From the NCBI GenBank assembly GCA_016871395.1, contig VFYV01000015.1, forward strand, positions 1-45,208: a stretch of 45,208 bases of DNA. Direction: 5' to 3'. Shown here one piece after another: positions 16,593-24,812 of this stretch. Under the pieces are notes generated by a model. The model saw only the letters and a list, made by a program, of their open reading frames with translations, made no database searches and had not been told where the DNA came from. The stretch comes from Actinomycetota bacterium (GTDB lineage: Bacteria > Actinomycetota > Acidimicrobiia > Acidimicrobiales > Ilumatobacteraceae). Every line of letters starts with the position of its first letter. Position 1 is the first letter of the stretch. The position numbers were made by a program, and so were the translations under genes.

Positions 16593-18164
16593 ATGCTCTC
16601 CACGATTCGCTCAGCCAGTGTGATGGGCTCCCAGGGGGCCTTGGTCTACGTCGAGGTGCACATCGGGGTCGGACTTCCGACGTTCACCATCCTTGGGCGT
16701 CCCGACGACATCTGTCGTGAATCGCGGGACCGAATTCGCACCGCTGTGCTTTCGAGCGGGTTGCACTGGCCCTCTCGTCGCATCACGGTGAACCTGGCGC
16801 CGTCCACGCATCGAAAGACCGGCACGGCTCTCGATGCGGCCATGGCCGTGGCCATCCTCGTCGCCGACGGGCAGATTCCACCCCGGGCGGTGGATGGTCT
16901 CGCGGTGATCGGCGAACTCGGTCTCGACGGTCGTCTGAGACCGGTCTCGGGCGTGGCACCGATGGTGATGTCGTTGGTGCACGACGTCGACGTTGCTGTC
17001 GACGACGATCGCCCCTTCATGTCCTCGTTGAGTGGCGTGGTGGTCCCGATCGGCAACGTGGACGAGGCGCGCATCGCCAAACCCCCGTCGCTGCGCTCCG
17101 TACGAACGTTGCGGGAATTGGTCGACTGTCTGGTCGGCATCGGGCCTTGGCCCGATCTCCCGCCACCAGCCGCCCCCCGTGCCCACTTACCGCCGCCGGA
17201 CCTGGCCGACGTTCGTGGACAAGATGCCGCCCGTTTGGGTCTCGAACTGTCGGCCGCGGGAGGGCACCACCTGCTCCTCGTCGGCCCTCCCGGTTCCGGC
17301 AAGACGATGTTGGCCCAGCGGTTGCCGGGATTGCTCCCGCCTCTCGACGACACGACATCCCTGAACGCCACGCTCGTGCGATCAGCGGCCGGCGAGAAAC
17401 TGCCGGGGGACGGCTTGGTCACCGTGCCCCCCATCCGCATGCCACATCATTCGGCGAGCACCGTGTCCATCATCGGTGGTGGCTCTTCGTCGTTACGACC
17501 CGGCGAGGTCAGTTTGGCCCACGGCGGTGTCTTGTTTCTCGACGAGTTGGGCGAGTTCGCACCGTCGACTCTCGACGCCCTGCGTCAACCGCTCGAAAGT
17601 GGTCGAATCCGCATCGATCGCGCGAACACTCGTCTGGAACTTCCCGCACGATTCACGTTGGTGGCCGCGACGAATCCGTGTCCGTGTGGTGGTGGGACAC
17701 CGGGGACCTGTGAGTGTGACGAGACTGCGTTGTCCAAGTATCGCCGTCGCTTCAGCGGACCCCTCCTCGACCGATTCGACGTTCGGGTTCTGGTTCATCG
17801 TCCACGGGTGGATGACTTACTCGGAGAGAAGGCCGGCGAGAGAACGGCGGTGGTGCGCGAACGGGTGATGCGGGCGCGCGCGATCGCCCTCGATCGACAG
17901 GGCTCGCTGAATGCCTTTCTCGACGGCGACGATTTGGATCGCTTCGCGCCGGTGGACGAGCGGGGCATGGCCCTGCTGCGTAGCGAACTGGAGGCTGGTC
18001 GACTCACCGGCCGTGGGCTGCACCGCATTCGACGGGTGGCGCGCACCATCGCCGACAGAGAGGGCGGTTGTGAGCGCATCGACGAGGTCCACGTCGCCAC
18101 GGCGTTGGCCTTGCGGGCCCGCATCGCTCCACGGCGAGGAGACGACCGGCGACAAGAGGTATGA
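16593..18164 (+). CDS. comM: ComM/YifB-family Mg chelatase-like AAA ATPase
   Basis: A 523-residue protein. The N-terminal ChlI-type domain (about 20-160) is followed by an AAA+ module with Walker A GPPGSGKT, Walker B LFLDELGEF and the NPCPCG signature near a cysteine-rich loop. The C-terminal Mg-chelatase subdomain ends at about 510. In competent bacteria ComM is a helicase that promotes branch migration during integration of incoming DNA. The ATG at 16593 has GAGG at 16584-16587. The stop overlaps the dprA start (ATGA), giving a comM-dprA unit. The yraN gene that often precedes comM is absent. Confidence 0.9.
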   Translation: MLSTIRSASVMGSQGALVYVEVHIGVGLPTFTILGRPDDICRESRDRIRTAVLSSGLHWPSRRITVNLAPSTHRKTGTALDAAMAVAILVADGQIPPRAVDGLAVIGELGLDGRLRPVSGVAPMVMSLVHDVDVAVDDDRPFMSSLSGVVVPIGNVDEARIAKPPSLRSVRTLRELVDCLVGIGPWPDLPPPAAPRAHLPPPDLADVRGQDAARLGLELSAAGGHHLLLVGPPGSGKTMLAQRLPGLLPPLDDTTSLNATLVRSAAGEKLPGDGLVTVPPIRMPHHSASTVSIIGGGSSSLRPGEVSLAHGGVLFLDELGEFAPSTLDALRQPLESGRIRIDRANTRLELPARFTLVAATNPCPCGGGTPGTCECDETALSKYRRRFSGPLLDRFDVRVLVHRPRVDDLLGEKAGERTAVVRERVMRARAIALDRQGSLNAFLDGDDLDRFAPVDERGMALLRSELEAGRLTGRGLHRIRRVARTIADREGGCERIDEVHVATALALRARIAPRRGDDRRQEV

Positions 18165-19306
18165 CGATTTCCTCCGATGCCGCCGAACGGGTCGCTGCTT
18201 GCCGTCTCGCCGCACTGCCCCTGGTGACCGCGCGGCGTTTGCGCCTACTGCTCGCTCGGGGTCGCCCGTCGGTGATCGTCGAGCGTTTGCGGGACGGCGG
18301 TTGGGATTCTGATCAGGTCATCACCCGAATGTTGTCCTTCCACCCGTCGACGTCGGCGGGACGTTCGCTGGCCGACTTGTGGCGCGAGGCCCTGGTCGAC
18401 TCGTCGAGTGTCGACCCGCTTCCCACCGACATCGATGTCCGCGTGTGGGGGATGGCTGACTATCCGGAGTGTCTGGTCGGCGATCCGTCGGCTCCCGCCG
18501 TGTTGTTTTCACGGGGTGATGTCTCGGTGTTGAGTGGACGACGCGTCGCCATCGTGGGCACCCGGAACGCCACCGAGTACGGGCGTGGGGTGGCCCGTCG
18601 CTTCGGTTCCGAACTCGGCGAGGCCGGGGTCGCGGTGGTGTCCGGTCTGGCGCGCGGTGTCGACGCCGCCGCGCATCGTGGGGTCTTGGACTCGCGTGGA
18701 CCGGGACGCCCGGTGGCGGTGGTGGCCAGTGGGCTCGACGTCGTGTACCCGCCCGAGCACGATCGATTGTGGTCCATGGTCGGCGAACGCGGATTTCTGT
18801 GCACCGAGTCGCCGCTGGGTTCGGCCCCCGAACCCTTTCGATTTCCCCTGCGCAATCGAATCATCGCCGGCCTGTCCGAGATCGTGTTGGTGGTCGAGTC
18901 GCGACTGGAGGGCGGGTCGTTGATCACCGTGCGCGAGGCCCTGCAGCGCGGGGTCACGGTGATGGCGGTGCCGGGTGCCACCAGCACCCGCGCCTCGCAG
19001 GGCACCAACCTGCTCATTCGTGACGGCGCCCTGGTGGCCATCGATACCGACGACGTGCTGGCGGTGTTGGGTCTCGATCATCGACGGGCGACGGGACGTT
19101 TCGACCCCCGGGTGCCCGCGGTGGGAATCGACGCGCGGGTCCTCGAACTCTTCGACGCTGAACCCTTGTCGCTGGACGACGTGGCGACCCTCGCCCGTGA
19201 CTCGTGGGGTTCGTCATTCGGGGCCACCGCGGTCAGCCTGGGCCGATTGGAGGCCGCAGGTTGGTTGATCTGCACCAGTGGCTGGTTCGAACGAGCCCGA
19301 CACTGA
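18161..19306 (+). CDS. dprA: DNA processing protein DprA
   Basis: A 381-residue protein with an N-terminal SAM-like part, a Rossmann-type DNA-binding core (VAIVGTRNATEYG, SGLARGVDAAAHRG, FPLRNRIIAGLS, EGGSLITVREAL) and a C-terminal winged-helix segment. DprA loads RecA on incoming single-stranded DNA during transformation and is also widespread in non-competent actinobacteria. It is translationally coupled to comM. Confidence 0.92.
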   Translation: MTISSDAAERVAACRLAALPLVTARRLRLLLARGRPSVIVERLRDGGWDSDQVITRMLSFHPSTSAGRSLADLWREALVDSSSVDPLPTDIDVRVWGMADYPECLVGDPSAPAVLFSRGDVSVLSGRRVAIVGTRNATEYGRGVARRFGSELGEAGVAVVSGLARGVDAAAHRGVLDSRGPGRPVAVVASGLDVVYPPEHDRLWSMVGERGFLCTESPLGSAPEPFRFPLRNRIIAGLSEIVLVVESRLEGGSLITVREALQRGVTVMAVPGATSTRASQGTNLLIRDGALVAIDTDDVLAVLGLDHRRATGRFDPRVPAVGIDARVLELFDAEPLSLDDVATLARDSWGSSFGATAVSLGRLEAAGWLICTSGWFERARH

Positions 19307-19364
19307 GGTTCACGATGCGAACCGAAGAACGGTGCGACGTCGGCATCGTCGGCCATCGTGTCGG

Positions 19365-19370
19365 TACCCT
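19365..19370 (+). promoter_or_regulatory. Leaderless-type -10 box of xerC
   Basis: TACCCT is followed by GACCAC (6 nt) and the ATG at 19377, with no Shine-Dalgarno site. It supports this start over longer in-frame alternatives. Confidence 0.6.
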
Positions 19371-19376
19371 GACCAC

Positions 19377-20291
19377 ATGGTGTCCGCAGTGACCTCGGTG
19401 AGTTCGGCCGTCGACCCGGCATGGCGAGCGGCCGATTTCATCGCGTCGCTCACCGCGGCGTCCGACAACACCAAGTCCGCCTACACATCGGATCTGTCGG
19501 CCTTCGTGGCTTGGTGCGCCTCCGTGGACGCGTCCGCCCCGGCCAAAGTCGATCGCCTGTTGCTGCGTCGGTATCTGGCCCACCTTGCCGCCCGACGATT
19601 CGCCAAGCGCAGCATCGCCCGCAAGGCGGCCGCCATTCGTCGGTACTTCCGGTGGGCTCGTCGCACCGGGCTGGTGGCCACCGACCCGTCGCTCGGCCTG
19701 CGGGCTCCCGCGGGGGAGGGTCGTCTGCCCCGTGTGCTGGACGGCGCCGAGTTACGGGCCGTGCTCGAACCCGAGAGTCGCGCGGACGACTCCGAACCGC
19801 AATGGCGTCGACGACGCGACGACGCCCTGATGGAGATGCTCTATGGCAGCGGTCTGCGCGTGAGCGAGTTGTGCTCGCTCGACCTCGACGGTGTGGACTG
19901 TCGACGAGGGATCGTCACGGTGTGGGGCAAAGGTGGCAAGCAACGTCGGGTCCCGATGTCGCGAGCGGCCGTCGAGGCGGTGAAGGCCTGGATCACCAAA
20001 AGACTCGAAGTGGAGACCGACGAATCCGGCGCGGCCCTGTTCCTCAATTCTCGGGGCGGACGTCTGGGCGCTCGTGACGTTCGTCGGGTGATGGACCGCC
20101 GCAGTGCCAGTCCCACGCATCCGCATGCTTTGCGCCACACGTTCGCCACCCACCTGCTCGATGGCGGAGCCGATCTGCGCACCGTTCAGGAACTGTTGGG
20201 TCACAGCGACGTGGCCACCACGCAGAGGTACACGCACGTGAGCAAAGAGCGTCTACGGTCTGTGTACACGAACACTCATCCTCGGGCCTGA
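19377..20291 (+). CDS. xerC: Tyrosine recombinase XerC/XerD
   Basis: A 304-residue site-specific recombinase. The N-terminal core-binding domain spans about 15-105. The catalytic residues are R161 (GSGLRVSEL), a lysine in GKGGKQ (185-188), H250 and R253 (HALRHTF), H276 (LGHSDV) and nucleophile Y285 (RYTHV). Its place between dprA and the sigma factor in a housekeeping block favours chromosome-dimer resolution at dif over mobile-element integration; no attachment repeats were found. Confidence 0.9.
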   Translation: MVSAVTSVSSAVDPAWRAADFIASLTAASDNTKSAYTSDLSAFVAWCASVDASAPAKVDRLLLRRYLAHLAARRFAKRSIARKAAAIRRYFRWARRTGLVATDPSLGLRAPAGEGRLPRVLDGAELRAVLEPESRADDSEPQWRRRRDDALMEMLYGSGLRVSELCSLDLDGVDCRRGIVTVWGKGGKQRRVPMSRAAVEAVKAWITKRLEVETDESGAALFLNSRGGRLGARDVRRVMDRRSASPTHPHALRHTFATHLLDGGADLRTVQELLGHSDVATTQRYTHVSKERLRSVYTNTHPRA

Positions 20292-20296
20292 TTCTC

Positions 20297-20313
20297 GAGG
20301 GTGACCTACCCTC
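20297..20313. promoter_or_regulatory. Inverted repeat overlapping the sigma-factor -10 box
   Basis: GAGGGT-N5-ACCCTC is a perfect 6-bp inverted repeat. It contains TACCCT (20307-20312), a candidate -10 box 21 nt upstream of the ATG at 20334. It could be an operator, or a weak hairpin behind xerC; no T tract follows. Confidence 0.4.
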
Positions 20314-20333
20314 ACGAATCCGGACCAAAGGCG

Positions 20334-21110
20334 ATGACTGAATCCGACGAAAAGCCTGTTCGCACGACGCCGGCGATCGAACGCGCCTGGGTGCGCTGGG
20401 TCGAGGAACGCGACGAGCGAGCCCGAGATCAACTGGTCGTTCACTACTCCTCGCTCGTGAAGTTCGTGGCCGGTCGTGTGGCCGCCGGGCTACCTGCCGG
20501 GGTGGACACCGGAGAGTTGGTCGGCACCGGCTTCTTCGGTTTGATGGATGCCGTCGATCGTTTCGATCCCTCGCTCGGATGGAAGTTCGAGACCTTTGCC
20601 GTGCCCCGCATCAAAGGGGCCATTCTCGATGGCCTACGGGCGCAAGACTGGGTTCCGCGTTCCATCCGTAGCAAAGGACGTCAGATAGAGCAGGCGGTCG
20701 CCAAGTTGGGTAACGAGCTGAAGCGGGCTCCGACCGACGAGGAGATCGCCGTCGAGTTGGGAATCTCCGACGAGGAGCTTGCCAAGTGGTTGAGCAGTCT
20801 GTCGGTGGCCAACGTGGGACCACTCGACCACGTGGTCTCGGGAGGTGAGACCGAACCGCGGCAACTTCCCGCGTCGCGTGACGAAGGTCCCGAGGCGGTG
20901 GTCGAGGATCGCGAGTTGCGTCGGATCATGCGTGGGGAGGTTCGCAATCTTCCCGAGCGCGAACGAACCGTCGTGGCGTTGTATTACGACGAAGGAATGA
21001 CCTTGGCCGAGATCGGCGACGTACTCGGCGTGACCGAGAGTCGGGTGTCGCAGATTCACTCCAAGGCGGTCATCATGTTGCGAGCCCGCCTCGCCTCGGC
21101 AGGCTTGTGA
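20334..21110 (+). CDS. whiG: FliA/WhiG-type sigma factor (sigma-70 group 3)
   Basis: A 258-residue sigma factor with region 2 (DQLVVHYSSLVKFVAGRV, then GFFGLMDAVDRFD and FETFAVPRIKGAILD), region 3 (KLGNELKRAPTDEEIA) and region 4 (LPERERTVVALYYDEGMTLAEIG, VTESRVSQIHSKA). The sequence and position just upstream of the M23 gene and rpsB match whiG of actinobacteria, which drives developmental genes; no flagellar genes are visible. The ATG at 20334 is preferred because AAAGG (20327-20331) precedes it; a GTG at 20301 would place the -10 box inside the coding region. Confidence 0.85.
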   Translation: MTESDEKPVRTTPAIERAWVRWVEERDERARDQLVVHYSSLVKFVAGRVAAGLPAGVDTGELVGTGFFGLMDAVDRFDPSLGWKFETFAVPRIKGAILDGLRAQDWVPRSIRSKGRQIEQAVAKLGNELKRAPTDEEIAVELGISDEELAKWLSSLSVANVGPLDHVVSGGETEPRQLPASRDEGPEAVVEDRELRRIMRGEVRNLPERERTVVALYYDEGMTLAEIGDVLGVTESRVSQIHSKAVIMLRARLASAGL

Positions 21111-21163
21111 TCATCGCCGGCAGATAACGGTCGCCGAGCGACGCGGTCCGCCCACCCCGAGGC

Positions 21164-21727
21164 ATGCTGGGGATCGCCGCGCTCGTGTCCGCGTCCATGT
21201 TCGTGCCGTCAGCGCTCGGGGGCTCGGCCTCCACGTGCCTCCAGCCTCCGGTGTCGGGTCGCGTGGTGGCCCCCTACGTTGCGCCCCCGTGCCCCTACTG
21301 CGCCGGTCATCGCACTGTGGATTTCGCCAGCGTGCTCGGTGAGGCGGTGCTGGCGCCGGTCGCCGGCACCGTCGCGTTCTACGGTTTCGTCGGCGGCCGC
21401 CTGTACATCACCATTGATCCGACGGATTCACCGGTGTTCGCGCCGGGCACGTTGGTCACCGTGGGCGGGCTCCTGCTCGATGACGTTTCGGCCGAGGGCC
21501 CCAATCCCCGTCGGGGGGACCCGGTCCGACAGGGGGAGCGAGTTGGAGACGCCGGTGGCTGGCCCATCACCCTCAGCGTGCGTCGGCTCGGCTCCAATGA
21601 CCCCTATGTCGATCCCCGTCCGATTCTCGGCCGATGGCGGGTGGCCCCGCGGTTGGTACCGCGGTCCGGTTCGTGGCGGTCCCCGCCGCCCCAATGGACC
21701 TGTCCGGCCGGCACGAAGTCCCGCTAA
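21164..21727 (+). CDS. Degenerate LytM/M23-like protein, probably secreted
   Basis: A 187-residue protein with a hydrophobic N terminus ending near residue 20, probably a signal peptide though it lacks basic residues. Residues 30-155 follow the M23 beta fold ([21 protein letters not shown] with H49 and D53, [11 protein letters not shown]). Active M23 peptidases also need a downstream H-x-H, usually as LHFEVR; the matching segment here reads ITLSVR (135-140) and no histidine follows. The protein is therefore probably a non-catalytic LytM regulator or binding module. It occupies the M23 slot of the conserved actinobacterial order, just upstream of rpsB. Confidence 0.7.
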   Translation: MLGIAALVSASMFVPSALGGSASTCLQPPVSGRVVAPYVAPPCPYCAGHRTVDFASVLGEAVLAPVAGTVAFYGFVGGRLYITIDPTDSPVFAPGTLVTVGGLLLDDVSAEGPNPRRGDPVRQGERVGDAGGWPITLSVRRLGSNDPYVDPRPILGRWRVAPRLVPRSGSWRSPPPQWTCPAGTKSR

Positions 21728-21730
21728 CCT
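21725..21730 (+). promoter_or_regulatory. Candidate -10 box of the rpsB-tsf operon
   Basis: TAACCT overlaps the stop codon of the M23-like gene. It would give an rpsB leader of about 110 nt. Confidence 0.3.
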
Positions 21731-21787
21731 GCTCAACGGCCCGGGATACGGGTCCTGATCAGCACACACCGATCGCGTCCTGTGGTC

Positions 21788-21803
21788 GGCACCCTCGGGT
21801 GCC
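21788..21803 (+). other. Hairpin in the rpsB leader
   Basis: GGCACC and GGTGCC form a 6-bp stem around a CTCG tetraloop, 43 nt before the rpsB ATG and ahead of its AGAGGAAA ribosome binding site. Ribosomal protein leaders are often regulated by their product; that is inference here. Confidence 0.4.
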
Positions 21804-21846
21804 GCGTCGGCCGGTGTCGCCAACCGCAGACACGAGAGGAAAAGCC

Positions 21847-22704
21847 ATGGCCGTCGTCACGATGCGTCAACTTCTGGAAGCACGAGTTCACTTCGGACAC
21901 CAGACCCGTCGGTGGAACCCCAAGATGAAGCGATTCATCTTCGGTGAGCGCAACGACATTTACATCATCGATTTGCAGCAGACTCTCGAGCGCATCGAGT
22001 CCGCCTACGCGTTCATTCGCGATCTGTCGGCCAAGGGTGGCGACGTGCTCTTCGTCGGCACGAAACAGCAGGCCCAAGACCCGATCGCCGACTTCGCCGA
22101 CAAATGCGGTATGCCGTACATCAACGAGCGTTGGCTTGGAGGCATGCTCACCAACTTCGAGACCATCTACAAGCGCGTCCAAAAGATGCTCGAACTCGAG
22201 CGGCTGAAGGAGTCCGGCGAGTTCGACTTGATGCCGAAGAAGGAGGCCCTTCTCAAGAGCCGAGAGTTGGCCAAGCTGCAGAAGAACCTCAGCGGTATCC
22301 GCCACATGACCCGTCGTCCCGACGCCGTGTTCATCATCGACACCAAGAAAGAGCACATCGGTGTCACCGAGGCCAACAAGCTCGGCATCCCGGTGGTGGC
22401 CATCGTCGACACCAACGTCGACCCCGACTTGATCACGTACCCCATCCCCGGCAATGACGACGCGATTCGTGCCAACGAACTCATGTCGAAGGTCATCGCC
22501 GAGGCGGTCATCGAGGGTCGCTACATCGCGTCCAAGCGCAACCCGGGCCTCGTTCCTCCCGAGCGCTCCGACGCCGAAAAGGTGGAGTTCGCCGCCGATC
22601 AGGCCAAAGCCCGCGCCGCGGCCGCGGCGGCTCAAGCCGAGCGTGAGGCCAAATTGGCCGCCGCCAAGACCGTCGTGGCGGACGAGCCCTCCGCGGAGTC
22701 CTGA
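21847..22704 (+). CDS. rpsB: 30S ribosomal protein S2
   Basis: A 285-residue S2 protein: [24 protein letters not shown] at the start, [15 protein letters not shown] and the [10 protein letters not shown] strand are hallmarks. The C-terminal 50 residues form an Ala-rich charged helix, as in other actinobacterial S2. The ATG at 21847 has a strong site AGAGGAAA just upstream; the longer open frame overlaps the M23-like gene. It is followed after 3 nt by tsf. Confidence 0.97.
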   Translation: MAVVTMRQLLEARVHFGHQTRRWNPKMKRFIFGERNDIYIIDLQQTLERIESAYAFIRDLSAKGGDVLFVGTKQQAQDPIADFADKCGMPYINERWLGGMLTNFETIYKRVQKMLELERLKESGEFDLMPKKEALLKSRELAKLQKNLSGIRHMTRRPDAVFIIDTKKEHIGVTEANKLGIPVVAIVDTNVDPDLITYPIPGNDDAIRANELMSKVIAEAVIEGRYIASKRNPGLVPPERSDAEKVEFAADQAKARAAAAAAQAEREAKLAAAKTVVADEPSAES

Positions 22705-22707
22705 CCC

Positions 22708-23496
22708 ATGTCGTTCACCGCCAAGGACGTCCAGACGTTGCGCCAGTCCACCGGTGCCGGAATGATGGACTGCAAGAAGGCGCTCGAATCCAACAACGGC
22801 GACATGGAAGGGGCCAAGCAGTGGCTCCGCGAGAAGGGTTTGGCTGCCTCGGCCAAACGCGACGACCGAGAGAACACTCAGGGAGTCGTGGCCCTCTCGG
22901 TGTCGGGCAACGTGGGCGCCATCGTGAAGCTCAAGTGCGAGACCGACTTCGTGGCCGGTAGCGATCAGTTCAAGGCCGAGGCTCAGGCGTTGGCCGAACT
23001 GGTGGTCGCCAAGGGTGAAGCCGCCGTTTCGGAGCGCGCCGCCATTCTGGAGGACCTGAAGATCACGCTGAAGGAAAAGATCGAACTCGGTGAGGTCGCC
23101 CGGGTCGAAGCCGTCTCTGGCAACGTCATCGACAGTTACCAACATGTCCAAGGTGGTCGGGGGGTGAACGCGGTCCTCGTAGAGGTTGCGGACGGGTCGG
23201 CTGATCTGGCGCACGACATCGCCGTCCACATCGCCTTCGCCCGCCCGAAGTACCTCACGCGCGACGAGGTTCCCGCCGACGTCGTCGACAAAGAGCGCGC
23301 CACACTCGAGACCATCAGCCGCAACGAGGGCAAGCCCGAGGCCGCACTTCCCAAAATCGTCGAGGGTCGCATCAACGGCTTCTTCAAGGACGTGTGTCTC
23401 GTCGAACAGCCCTACGCCAAGGACGACAAACAATCGGTCACCCAAGTTCTGGGTGGCGCGAGGATCGTGCGCTTCGCCCAGATCGAGATCGGCTGA
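22708..23496 (+). CDS. tsf: Elongation factor Ts
   Basis: A 262-residue guanine nucleotide exchange factor for EF-Tu. The N-terminal UBA-like domain (VQTLRQSTGAGMMDCKKAL) and the TDFVA motif that inserts into EF-Tu are present. Residues from about 60 onward form the two dimerisation subdomains. GGAG upstream provides the ribosome binding site. It is part of rpsB-tsf-pyrH-frr. Confidence 0.97.
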   Translation: MSFTAKDVQTLRQSTGAGMMDCKKALESNNGDMEGAKQWLREKGLAASAKRDDRENTQGVVALSVSGNVGAIVKLKCETDFVAGSDQFKAEAQALAELVVAKGEAAVSERAAILEDLKITLKEKIELGEVARVEAVSGNVIDSYQHVQGGRGVNAVLVEVADGSADLAHDIAVHIAFARPKYLTRDEVPADVVDKERATLETISRNEGKPEAALPKIVEGRINGFFKDVCLVEQPYAKDDKQSVTQVLGGARIVRFAQIEIG

Positions 23497-23502
23497 TTCG
23501 AG

Positions 23503-24237
23503 ATGGGTGCGACCAAGGATCGTCCCCGGTGGAAGCGCGTCATTCTCAAACTGTCCGGTGAGGCGCTGGCCGAACCGACCGGCTTCGGACTCGACACCAA
23601 CGTGTTGCACCAGGTGGCCACCGAGATCAAGGACGTGCGTGAGAACCTGAACATCGACATCGCCGTCGTCGTCGGAGGGGGCAACTTCTGGCGCGGTCTG
23701 AAAGGTGCCGGGCAAGGAATGGATCAGGCGCAAGCCGATTTCATGGGAATGATCGCCACCGTCATGAATGGTCTGGCGTTGCAGGACGCACTTGAGCGCG
23801 TCGGACAACACAGTCGAGTCATGACCGCGGTCGAAATGCCCAAGGTCGCCGAGCCGTACATTCGTCGTCGCGCTGAGCGTCACATGGAGAAGGGACGCGT
23901 CGTGATTTTTGCCGGAGGGACGGGGAACCCGTTCTTCACCACCGACACCGCAGCGGCCCTGCGCGCCGCCGAAATCGATGCCGAGGCCATTTTGAAGGGC
24001 ACCCATTCCGGTGTCGACGGCGTGTATAGCGCAGATCCCAAACTCGACCCCCGCGCCACCCGCTACGACCGGGTCTCGCACAAAGAGGTCATCGAGAAGG
24101 AATTGCGGGTCATGGACGCCACTGCGATCGCCTTTTGCCGCGACAACCGGATCCCGATCGTGGTGTTCGATGTCAGCACACCGGGCAACATCAGATCCGT
24201 TCTGGAGGGTCAGCGCATCGGTACGCTGGTGGGGTGA
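23503..24237 (+). CDS. pyrH: UMP kinase
   Basis: A 244-residue amino-acid-kinase-fold enzyme phosphorylating UMP to UDP. LKLSGEAL at the N terminus, VVVGGGNFWRG, and GTGNPFFTTDTAAALRA are hallmark segments; KGTHSGVDGVYSADP lies in the nucleotide site. The family is hexameric and allosterically controlled by UTP/GTP. The stop overlaps the frr GTG start by 4 nt. Confidence 0.96.
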   Translation: MGATKDRPRWKRVILKLSGEALAEPTGFGLDTNVLHQVATEIKDVRENLNIDIAVVVGGGNFWRGLKGAGQGMDQAQADFMGMIATVMNGLALQDALERVGQHSRVMTAVEMPKVAEPYIRRRAERHMEKGRVVIFAGGTGNPFFTTDTAAALRAAEIDAEAILKGTHSGVDGVYSADPKLDPRATRYDRVSHKEVIEKELRVMDATAIAFCRDNRIPIVVFDVSTPGNIRSVLEGQRIGTLVG

Positions 24238-24791
24238 CCGACGACATCCTTCTCGAGGCCATCGACAAGATGGACAAGGCCGTCGGGCACGCCCAAGCCC
24301 AGTTCACAACGGTTCGCACCGGGCGGGCTAGCCCGGCTCTGGTCGAGAAACTGCTGGTGAATTACTACGGAGCCGACTGCCCGATGCAGCAGTTGGCCGG
24401 ATTCCAGGTGCCCGAGGCTCGGGTCCTGGTCATCAAGCCCCACGACCGTGGCTCCCTCGGGGCCATCGAGAAGGCCATTCGTGACAGCGACCTCGGAATG
24501 TCGCCGTCGAGCGACGGTGTCGTCATTCGACTCAATTTCCCGATGCTCACCGAGGAACGACGTCGTGACTACGTCAAGTTGGTGAAGACTATGGCTGAGG
24601 ACGGTCGAGTGGCCGTCCGCAATGTTCGTCGCGACGCGCGCAAGCAACTCGAGACGATCGAGAAGGCCGGCGACATCTCGGCCGACGAGTTGGAACGTGC
24701 CGAGAAGGAGTTGGACAAGATCACTCACGATCACGTCGAGCACATCGACAAGGCCGTGCAACGCAAAGAACAGGAACTTCTGGAAGTCTGA
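24234..24791 (+). CDS. frr: Ribosome recycling factor
   Basis: A 185-residue protein, the exact usual length, with VRTGRASPALVEKLLVNYYG near the N terminus, ADCPMQQLA, and the C-terminal helical arm (RRDARKQLETIEKAGDIS). It splits post-termination ribosomes together with EF-G. The GTG start at 24234 overlaps the pyrH stop; the upstream open frame is a shadow of pyrH. Confidence 0.96.
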   Translation: MTDDILLEAIDKMDKAVGHAQAQFTTVRTGRASPALVEKLLVNYYGADCPMQQLAGFQVPEARVLVIKPHDRGSLGAIEKAIRDSDLGMSPSSDGVVIRLNFPMLTEERRRDYVKLVKTMAEDGRVAVRNVRRDARKQLETIEKAGDISADELERAEKELDKITHDHVEHIDKAVQRKEQELLEV

Positions 24792-24812
24792 CCGGACCGA
24801 GGGGAGACAATC

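Noticed and set aside
19377-20291. Tyrosine recombinase as integrase of a mobile element
   Set aside because: It sits between dprA and whiG in conserved order, with no attachment repeats, no excisionase and no cargo; chromosomal XerC is the simpler reading.
21733-24081. Very long minus-strand open frame (782 codons)
   Set aside because: It lies antisense to rpsB, tsf and pyrH, which are certain; it arises from GC-biased codon use.
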